Shown one piece after another: positions 1 through 5,359 of a stretch of 7,815 nucleotides of DNA. The notes under the pieces are model-generated. The model saw only the letters and a program-made list of their open reading frames with translations, was not told where the DNA came from and ran no database searches. The DNA is from CAYZPE01 sp964626625 (GTDB lineage: Bacteria; Patescibacteriota; Minisyncoccia; Phycocordibacterales; CAYZPE01). Where the stretch lies: the NCBI GenBank assembly GCA_964626625.1, contig CAZVFV010000036.1, forward strand, positions 1 through 7,815, given 5' to 3'. The position numbers and the translations under genes are program-made. Numbering within the stretch: position 1 is the stretch's first letter; every line of letters starts with the position of its first letter.

Positions 1-17
1 TAAAAGTTTCCAGATGT

Positions 18-46
18 TTAATATCACAAAAATATACTTTAGTCAA
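18..46 (-). promoter_or_regulatory. Candidate sigma70-type promoter downstream of metG
   Basis: TTGACT (41-46, 5 of 6) and TATTAA (18-23, 4 of 6) are separated by an optimal 17 nt on the minus strand. The predicted transcription start is near position 11, reading out of the window to the left. The region 1-70 after the metG stop otherwise holds no gene and no clear hairpin terminator. The gene it would serve is not visible. Confidence 0.4.
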
Positions 47-70
47 AACAAAAACTTACATGACTTCATA

Positions 71-1156
71 TTAGTCCTTTCGAGCAAAGAGGGGTGTTGC
101 TGGTGGTTTGTTTGCCTTGATAGCTTGTTTTATTTTTTGAGCAGTTTCAGGGAGGAGTGGCTCAAGAAGTTGCGCAACCTCTGCAAGACCTTGCACAAGT
201 TCAGTTATGATTTGAATTCCCTTTTCTTTTTCAGTCTTCACCAGTTTGAATGGCTGTGTTTCTTGGATTTTTTGATCGAGTAAAGATATTTTATTCCACA
301 CAACGTGTGCAACTTTTTGAATATCAAAATTTTCGAACGCATCCACGTATTCTTTTGGAAAGTCTATACTTGAAATTTCTACTGGACTTTCAAGATTAGT
401 CTCTGCCATTTTCATAATGCGTGACGTGAGGTTTCCGATACCATTTGCAAGATTTGCATTATATGCACTTTTAAAAAGCTCGATTGAAAAAGGACTGTCT
501 TCAAATGGAGAGAGCTCTCGGAGACAATAATAACGGAGTGCATCAGTTCCGTACTCTTTTACAAGATCATGAGGCCTTACAACATTACCCAGTGACTTAC
601 TCATTTTTACTCCACCCTCACCTGTGACAAATCCATCAATCACAACATGATCAGTTGGTTTAATACCAACTGCCAAAAGCATAGCTTGCCACATAGCAGA
701 TTGCTGACGAAGATTATCTTTGCCAGCATATTGCACAGTTTCTCCTTCAACCCAAAACTTATTGAACAAATCTTTGTTTTCGGGCCAACCAAGGGTTGAA
801 ATGTAGTTTACAAGCGCGTCAAACCACACGTACATAACATGTTCCTCGTCATCTGGCACAGGCACACCCCACGACATCTTACTCTTGAGACGTGAAATAC
901 TAAAATCTTGAAGTCCCCTTTCGACAAAAGCTTTTATCTCATTAAAACGAGAATTTGGAATAACAAAGTTTGATTTTTTTTCGTACAGCTTTAAAAGTGG
1001 TTTTTGAAATTCAGAAAATTTGAAGAAATAATTTTCTTCATCAATAAGTTTAAGTTCACGATTAGAGTGGTCTACGCACTTCCCATCAACCAACTCTGAA
1101 TCTGTTTTTTCAAGTTCACACCCAACACAATACTTAACCTTGTATTGTTTTTTATA
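71..1156 (-). CDS. metG: metG 3' reading-frame fragment
   Basis: This frame encodes the zinc knuckle, the second half of the catalytic domain with KMSKS, and the anticodon-binding domain. It has no ATG start and no ribosome binding site near its beginning. The TTG at 1091-1093 sits inside the zinc knuckle and is almost certainly an internal Leu codon. It is best read as the continuation of the fragment above. Confidence 0.8.
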   Translation of the reverse strand, partial: YKKQYKVKYCVGCELEKTDSELVDGKCVDHSNRELKLIDEENYFFKFSEFQKPLLKLYEKKSNFVIPNSRFNEIKAFVERGLQDFSISRLKSKMSWGVPVPDDEEHVMYVWFDALVNYISTLGWPENKDLFNKFWVEGETVQYAGKDNLRQQSAMWQAMLLAVGIKPTDHVVIDGFVTGEGGVKMSKSLGNVVRPHDLVKEYGTDALRYYCLRELSPFEDSPFSIELFKSAYNANLANGIGNLTSRIMKMAETNLESPVEISSIDFPKEYVDAFENFDIQKVAHVVWNKISLLDQKIQETQPFKLVKTEKEKGIQIITELVQGLAEVAQLLEPLLPETAQKIKQAIKANKPPATPLFARKD

Positions 1157-1160
1157 TATA
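1151..1160 (-). other. Frameshift site in metG: (TA)4 tract next to A6
   Basis: On the minus strand the tract reads TATATATA followed by more A residues. In frame it is GGT TAT ATA TAA, a premature stop. Restoring one TA unit gives GGT TAT ATA TAT AAA AAA CAA, which rejoins the downstream frame. The stop contains the last T of the repeat, so changing the length of the A run alone cannot remove it. Confidence 0.9.
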
Positions 1161-1511
1161 ACCTTTTTCCTTAACTTGTTTCCAAAATTCTTGCGCCGCT
1201 TTTACATGATGTGCATCTGTGGTTCGTATAAAATGAAGATCAGAACTTAGTCCAAGAACTTCTTTGAGATCTTTAAATTTAACTACGTACTCATCTACAT
1301 ATACCTGGGGATCAACACCCTGTTCAATCGCCCTTTCTTGTATTTTTGATCCATGCTCATCTGTGCCCGTATTAAAAAATACCTCATACCCCTGAAGCTT
1401 TTTATAACGCGCCACAGTATCTGCACGTACAAATTCCAATGCATGACCAAGATGTGGTTCGGCATTTACATACGGCAGTGTTGTAGTTATGTAGAAATTC
1501 TTTGAAGACAT
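1152..1511 (-). CDS. metG: metG 5' reading-frame fragment (119 residues)
   Basis: This is the part of MetRS translated as the DNA stands: the start of the Rossmann-fold catalytic domain with HLGH and the TGTDEHGSKIQ element (49-59), ending in EKGYI followed by TAA. It lacks the zinc knuckle, the KMSKS loop and the anticodon-binding domain, so on its own it cannot be a working synthetase. Confidence 0.85.
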   Translation of the reverse strand: MSSKNFYITTTLPYVNAEPHLGHALEFVRADTVARYKKLQGYEVFFNTGTDEHGSKIQERAIEQGVDPQVYVDEYVVKFKDLKEVLGLSSDLHFIRTTDAHHVKAAQEFWKQVKEKGYI

Positions 1512-1517
1512 ACGAAG

Positions 1518-1523
1518 AGTGTA
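1518..1523 (-). promoter_or_regulatory. Weak -10-like hexamer before metG
   Basis: TACACT (4 of 6 to TATAAT) lies 6 nt before the metG ATG. A TTCATA 16 nt further upstream gives 4 of 6 for a -35. No Shine-Dalgarno is present before this ATG. Taken alone this is weak; it is listed because it repeats the position of the -10-like elements before two other genes in the window. Confidence 0.2.
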
Positions 1524-1549
1524 GTAGAAAAAAGAAGAATATGAAAGTC

Positions 1550-2638
1550 TTATTTAACTGACATCGGCTGGGGCTGTGCAAGTTTTTCAGCCACGTTTTC
1601 CTTTTGATATTGACTAAGTATTTCCATAAGCACCGCTGCGATTGGAACAGAAAGAAGCATTCCCAAGAAACCAGCAAGTGTTCCTCCGGCAAAGAGCGCC
1701 AAAATCACCACAACTGGTGGCACACCGATAACCTTCTTTACCACCAGAGGATAAATAAGGTGATTTTCAAATTGTTGAATAATAATATAAAGACCAGCAA
1801 CAAGAAGTGCCATAGAGGCTCCGCCGTCAACCAAACCCAAAGCAACAGCAGGTACAGCAGCAAGAATAGGACCGAACACAGGGATAATTTCAAAAAGGCC
1901 AGCGAGAACTGCGAGTGGAAGTGCGTGCTCAACACCAATAAGTGTGAGTCCTAAATAGACCAAGACTGCAACAATTACCACAAGAAGTAACTGCCCTTGC
2001 ATCCAGAGACCTATTTTTTCCTCTGATCTCTTCCAGAGATTTAAGATATAACCACGATGTCTAAGTGGAGTAATGGTTGAAAGAAAATTTGCAATACCAT
2101 GATCTTGTACCGCCAAATAAAAAGAAAGTACAAAAATTAAAATAAAACTAAGTAACCCTCCAAAAGCAAAACTTGCAGCATTCCAAAATCCACCTGAAAA
2201 ATTAAGGAAAGTCTGATTTATTTCTCGCGCAATATCCTTAAAAGGAAGTGTTTTTGAGAAATCAATAAATGAATTTGCTGGAGAAAGTAAAACAGATGTT
2301 TGAGTCTGAGCAACAGGAGCATATGTATCTAAATATTGCGGTAAATTATTTAAAAGTGAAGTTGTCTCACCAAGAAGTGGTAAGATCAAAAAATAAAACG
2401 TACCGACAAGTAGTGAAATAAGTCCCACATAGATAAATACCACAGCTGGAAGTCGTCCTATTCTAAAGTGAATGAACCAACGAGTTATAGGATCAATCGC
2501 TGAAGCAATAACCACAGCAGCAAGCACAACAAGCAGTAAGTCCCTTAGAAGAAATAAAGTAAAGAAAAGAAGTCCTACTAAGATAGCCTTAGCGACACTT
2601 CCAGCACTTATATGATAGACAAGGTCTTGCTTTTGCAT
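1550..2638 (-). CDS. AI-2E/PerM family (DUF20) membrane protein
   Basis: This family comprises integral membrane proteins with about eight helices. Members have been tied to export of the AI-2 signal or to Na+/H+ antiport, but for most, including this one, the substrate is unknown. Counted from the GTG, it has 367 residues (362 from the ATG). Hydrophobic segments lie at about 20-37, 38-55, 67-93, 163-185, 220-240, 246-272, 277-295 and 310-346. A polar loop (94-160) follows the third helix, as is typical. The family hallmark FEIIPVFGPILAAVP is at 254-268, and YPLVV (301-305) and GVPPVVVILALFAGG (310-324) match the usual C-terminal half. I prefer the ATG at 2636-2638; an in-frame GTG five codons earlier (2651-2653) is the alternative. 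The last residues, rich in Pro, Gln and Lys, are cytoplasmic. The gene follows the M16 peptidase and precedes metG by 38 nt. I would not infer quorum sensing from the family name. Confidence 0.94.
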   Translation of the reverse strand: MQKQDLVYHISAGSVAKAILVGLLFFTLFLLRDLLLVVLAAVVIASAIDPITRWFIHFRIGRLPAVVFIYVGLISLLVGTFYFLILPLLGETTSLLNNLPQYLDTYAPVAQTQTSVLLSPANSFIDFSKTLPFKDIAREINQTFLNFSGGFWNAASFAFGGLLSFILIFVLSFYLAVQDHGIANFLSTITPLRHRGYILNLWKRSEEKIGLWMQGQLLLVVIVAVLVYLGLTLIGVEHALPLAVLAGLFEIIPVFGPILAAVPAVALGLVDGGASMALLVAGLYIIIQQFENHLIYPLVVKKVIGVPPVVVILALFAGGTLAGFLGMLLSVPIAAVLMEILSQYQKENVAEKLAQPQPMSVK

Positions 2639-2644
2639 ACCTCC
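2639..2644 (-). promoter_or_regulatory. GGAGGT directly abutting the AI-2E family start codon
   Basis: The sequence GGAGGT matches the anti-Shine-Dalgarno well but touches the ATG with zero spacing, where 5 to 9 nt is usual. There is no ATG, GTG or TTG 5 to 9 nt downstream for it to serve. It may be chance, or it may be the discriminator of the promoter just upstream. It lies inside the reading frame if the GTG at 2651-2653 is the true start. Confidence 0.3.
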
Positions 2645-2672
2645 ATGATACACCGCACGAATGCAATAACAA
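2645..2672 (-). promoter_or_regulatory. Candidate promoter for the AI-2E family gene
   Basis: On the minus strand TTGTTA (2667-2672, 4 of 6 to the -35 consensus) and TATCAT (2645-2650, 5 of 6 to the -10 consensus) are separated by 16 nt. The -35 half lies right after the peptidase stop. Six nt separate the -10 from the ATG at 2636-2638, so the predicted transcript would begin at or next to the start codon. Such matches also occur by chance in AT-rich DNA. Confidence 0.35.
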
Positions 2673-2674
2673 AA

Positions 2675-3943
2675 CTAGACGTGAAGTATTTTTTCAAACG
2701 GAGCTTTGTCAGTCAAACTACTTACAATTGCTAGATTTAAGTTCTTGTCTTGAATAACATCACGAGCAACACTTTGAACATCTTCTGCTGTAATAGCACG
2801 AATTTTTGCTTCTATCTCTTTTGGAGTAAGTGATGAGCCTTTTAAGATTTCTTGTACTGCATAAAATTCTGCGAGTGAATCAGAAGTCTCAAGACTTAAA
2901 TACAAATTACCAATAAGACAGTCTTTTACCTTTATAAGTTCTTCAGGCGATACGAGTTCATCCTTGAGTCTTTTAAGCTCAACGCAAACAGCTTCGAGCG
3001 CTTGAGGTGCCCGCTTAATATCAACTCCTGTTGCAACAGCAAGAACTCCATGATCAGTGAATTCATCAACTCCTGTTTTAACGTAATAACATACTCCCAT
3101 TTCATCTCGAAGTTTTTTAAAAAGCCGTGAACTCATACCAGCACCGAGTACCCCTTGAAGAACCTGAAGGGCTGCATTTCTCTTATCGTGAATATCAAAA
3201 GTACGAACACCTAAAACCGCATGTACTTGATCGGTCGGCTTTGTTTTAAGAATAATCTCAGGTTTGTCTTGAGATTCTGAAACAGCTTCTTTACCTGGGT
3301 TCTCTTTTTCAGCAATACCCTCAAATACTTTTTCAATCTCCTTCAGCGCTTCTTGTTCATTAAAATTACCAGACACCACAACTAAAGTTGATAATGCTAT
3401 GTAATGCTTATCTCTATAAGCTGCGAAATGCTCTCTATTAAGAGAAAGTACATTTTCCTTAGGTCCGGCTATACCCCAACCAGCAGGAGTATTTCCATAC
3501 AAAAGCTCCATAAATACCTCTTGCACATGACGTTGAGGCAAATCTTCATACATATTTATTTCTTCAACAATAACTCCTCTTTCTTTATCTATTTCAGACT
3601 GAGGTAATGTCGGATGAAGATACATATCAGCAATAATATCGAGGGCTTTATTAAAATGCCCTGGGTGAACTTTGGCATAGTAACCGGTAAACTCTTGTCC
3701 GGTAAACGCATTGTACTGAGCTCCCATACTGTCTAACTCATGACTTATAGCACCTGCACCTACACGCTTTTCTGTACCCTTGAAACACATATGTTCAAGA
3801 AAATGAGAAAGACCATTTATATCTTTTGTCTCATATTTTGATCCAGCTTCAACCATTACCAAAACTGTGACCGCCGGAGCGTCTTTTGTAGGAATAGTTA
3901 TAACTCGTAAACCGTTTTTTAAAACTGTTTTTTTAAAATTCAT
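2675..3943 (-). CDS. M16 family zinc metallopeptidase (pitrilysin/insulinase/processing-peptidase-like)
   Basis: This is a zinc-dependent peptidase that cuts peptides inside a closed chamber built from two M16 halves. The 422-residue protein has the inverted zinc motif HFLEH (His47, Glu50, His51) and the third ligand in VIVEEINMYED (most likely Glu128, 77 residues after His51). The C-terminal M16 domain carries the family signature SSRLFKKLRDEMGVCYYV (271-288). The length fits a two-domain M16B half that forms a homodimer, as in bacterial YmxG-like and mitochondrial MPP-beta-like enzymes. There is no signal peptide or membrane segment, so it is probably cytoplasmic. The natural substrate cannot be read from the sequence. 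The ATG follows the glyQS stop by 12 nt and has no Shine-Dalgarno motif, so translation may depend on coupling to glyQS. The next gene starts 36 nt (or 21 nt) downstream. Confidence 0.96.
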   Translation of the reverse strand: MNFKKTVLKNGLRVITIPTKDAPAVTVLVMVEAGSKYETKDINGLSHFLEHMCFKGTEKRVGAGAISHELDSMGAQYNAFTGQEFTGYYAKVHPGHFNKALDIIADMYLHPTLPQSEIDKERGVIVEEINMYEDLPQRHVQEVFMELLYGNTPAGWGIAGPKENVLSLNREHFAAYRDKHYIALSTLVVVSGNFNEQEALKEIEKVFEGIAEKENPGKEAVSESQDKPEIILKTKPTDQVHAVLGVRTFDIHDKRNAALQVLQGVLGAGMSSRLFKKLRDEMGVCYYVKTGVDEFTDHGVLAVATGVDIKRAPQALEAVCVELKRLKDELVSPEELIKVKDCLIGNLYLSLETSDSLAEFYAVQEILKGSSLTPKEIEAKIRAITAEDVQSVARDVIQDKNLNLAIVSSLTDKAPFEKILHV

Positions 3944-3955
3944 ACGCTATCTAAA

Positions 3956-5338
3956 TTAGTTATCAAGAATCGAAAAAATTTCTTCTTCCTTAATTCGCTT
4001 CTGCCCGCCTGTATCTCTATCGCGAACTGTTACTGTCCCATCTTCAAGTGTATCGAAATCGATCGTCACACAGAAAGGTGTTCCGATTTCATCTTGCTTA
4101 CGATACCTCTTACCAATATTGCCACCCTCATCGAACATCACATACCCATATTTTTTCTTAAGTTCAGAATAAATATGATATGCACGCTTTACAAGTTCTG
4201 GTTTGTTTTTAAGAAGTGGAAAGACTGCAATTTTATAAGGAGCAAGTGCTGGAGATAATTTTAGATAAGAGCGCTTCTCTTTATTCATTTCATCCTCAGT
4301 GTACGCACTTGCAAGTACAGCAAGCAGTGTTCTATCGACACCAAATGTTGGCTCGATAACGTGTGGGACAAACCTCTCTTTTGTCTCCTCGTCGAGATAT
4401 CGAAGATCTTGCCCACTTGCTTCCATGTGATTTTTCAAATCGAAATCCGTACGGTATGCAAGACCATAGAGTTCTTTTTTACCAAATGGAAAATCAAATT
4501 CAAAATCGATTGTGCGTTTTGAATAATGAGCCCTGTCTTCGGGAGCTACTTCAAGCTCATGAATTTTCTCTTTAGTAAGGCCGATAGATTCCATCCATCC
4601 CCACATCTCACCTCTCCAATATTCAAATTGAGTTTCCCAATCTTTCTCATGAACAAAATATTCTATTTCCATTTGCTCAAATTCTCGAGTACGAAAAATA
4701 AAATCACGTGGAGCGATCTCATTTCTAAAAGCCTTACCAATCTGTGCAATACCGAAAGGAAGTTTTGGATGATATGAGTCGAGAGTATTTTTAAAATTAA
4801 CAAACATTCCCTGAGCTGTTTCTGGTCGAAGATACGAAACAGACGCTTCGTCTTCGGTTGCGCCAATATGAGTTTTAAACATCATATTAAACTGACGTGC
4901 TTCACTTATGGTATTTCCGTCAGGACTCTTGAGTTTCAGTTCTTTTATTTTTCCATTCATGTCGGCAAGAGTCATGCCTGAGACATTAACACCTGCCTCT
5001 TCAAGTAAATGATCTGCACGAAAACGCTTTTTTGTTTTTGTATCCTCAACAAGTGGATCAGCAAATCCGCCCACATGACCACTTGCCATCCAAACTTTTG
5101 GATTCATAAGGAGCGCAGTATCAATTCCATACATATCATCACGACTTTGAATAAATCGTTTTTGCCAAAGATTTTTTATATTATTTTTGAGAAGCAAACC
5201 AAGGTGTCCATAATCCCATGTTCCCGCAAGGCCACCATAAATATCTGAACCTTGATAGATAAAACCTCGCCTTTTTGCGAGAGAAATTATAGATTCCATT
5301 AATTCATTATTCTTTGCCATACGCAAAAATCCTACCAT
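3956..5338 (-). CDS. glyQS: Glycine--tRNA ligase, alpha2 homodimer type (class II)
   Basis: This enzyme charges tRNA-Gly with glycine using ATP, in the cytoplasm. It has 460 residues and is the single-chain homodimer type found in Thermus, archaea and eukaryotes, not the alpha2-beta2 GlyQ/GlyS type. Visible marks are KRRGFIYQGSDIYGGLAGTW (23-42), RPETAQGMF (171-179), class II motif 2 from FRNEIAPRD to the Arg and Glu of RTREFEQME (204-224), motif 3 around EPTFGVDRT (329-337), and the HGTP-type anticodon-binding domain (about 366-460; DEGGNIGKRYRKQDEIGTPF). The cysteines that form CP-x-CG in many relatives before the PRxFNLMF element are missing; here the segment reads SPDGNTISEARQFNMMF. The start is ambiguous: ATG at 5338 (chosen, AGGA 7 nt upstream) or ATG at 5320 (protein starting MAKNNEL). 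It begins 21 nt after the surface-protein stop and ends 12 nt before the peptidase. The gap is too short to hold a T-box leader. Confidence 0.97.
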   Translation of the reverse strand: MVGFLRMAKNNELMESIISLAKRRGFIYQGSDIYGGLAGTWDYGHLGLLLKNNIKNLWQKRFIQSRDDMYGIDTALLMNPKVWMASGHVGGFADPLVEDTKTKKRFRADHLLEEAGVNVSGMTLADMNGKIKELKLKSPDGNTISEARQFNMMFKTHIGATEDEASVSYLRPETAQGMFVNFKNTLDSYHPKLPFGIAQIGKAFRNEIAPRDFIFRTREFEQMEIEYFVHEKDWETQFEYWRGEMWGWMESIGLTKEKIHELEVAPEDRAHYSKRTIDFEFDFPFGKKELYGLAYRTDFDLKNHMEASGQDLRYLDEETKERFVPHVIEPTFGVDRTLLAVLASAYTEDEMNKEKRSYLKLSPALAPYKIAVFPLLKNKPELVKRAYHIYSELKKKYGYVMFDEGGNIGKRYRKQDEIGTPFCVTIDFDTLEDGTVTVRDRDTGGQKRIKEEEIFSILDN

Positions 5339-5345
5339 AAAAACA

Positions 5346-5349
5346 TCCT
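5346..5349 (-). promoter_or_regulatory. Shine-Dalgarno AGGA for the glycyl-tRNA synthetase start
   Basis: AGGA lies 7 nt before the ATG at 5336-5338. It is the only normally placed Shine-Dalgarno-like motif among the five starts in the window. A second AGGA lies 9 nt before the in-frame ATG at 5318-5320, so the motif alone does not decide between the two starts. Confidence 0.45.
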
Positions 5350-5359
5350 GAAGTCCTTT

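Larger units (their letters stand above)
71..1511 (-). pseudogene. metG: Methionine--tRNA ligase, interrupted by a 2-bp frameshift at a (TA)n tract
   Basis: MetRS charges tRNA-Met, including the initiator, in the cytoplasm and is normally essential. Two frames together make one protein. The first runs from ATG 1511 to a TAA at 1152-1154 (119 residues) and holds TLPYVNAEPHLGH with the class I HIGH-type motif HLGH (20-23). The second continues to the TAA at 71-73. Adding 2 bp in the TA tract at 1153-1160 joins them into a 480-residue protein reading GYI-YKKQYKVKYC. The restored part has a Thermus-type zinc knuckle, C-x2-C-x13-C-x2-H (Cys codons at 1127-1129, 1118-1120 and 1076-1078, His at 1067-1069). 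It is followed by YVWFDAL, the KMSKS loop (restored residues 303-307), ANGIGNLTSR of the anticodon-binding helical domain and the ending PLFARKD. There is no C-terminal EMAPII-like domain. Apart from the 2 bp, nothing looks decayed. A sequencing or assembly error, a recent mutation or recoding are all possible. Confidence 0.93.

Noticed and set aside
1..70. Rho-independent terminator after metG
   Set aside because: T-rich stretches are present but no GC-rich stem precedes them.
14..283. Plus-strand open frame of 89 residues at the left edge
   Set aside because: It is mostly antisense to the 3' end of metG, and its Phe- and Leu-rich composition looks like a shadow frame.
1091..1093. TTG as the start of an independent gene for the metG 3' part
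   Set aside because: It lies inside the zinc knuckle, the same frame is open upstream with matching MetRS sequence, and no ribosome binding site precedes it.
1147..1152. Slippage on the A6 run as the cause or cure of the metG frameshift
   Set aside because: The premature TAA begins before the run, so altering the number of A residues leaves the stop in place.
1402..1692. Open frame of 96 residues spanning the AI-2E and metG junction on the minus strand
   Set aside because: It overlaps two clear genes out of frame, and its Phe- and Cys-rich content has no family character.
5339..5359. T-box or riboswitch leader before the glycyl-tRNA synthetase gene
   Set aside because: The gap is only 21 nt, and the gap before metG is only 38 nt; neither can hold a T-box.
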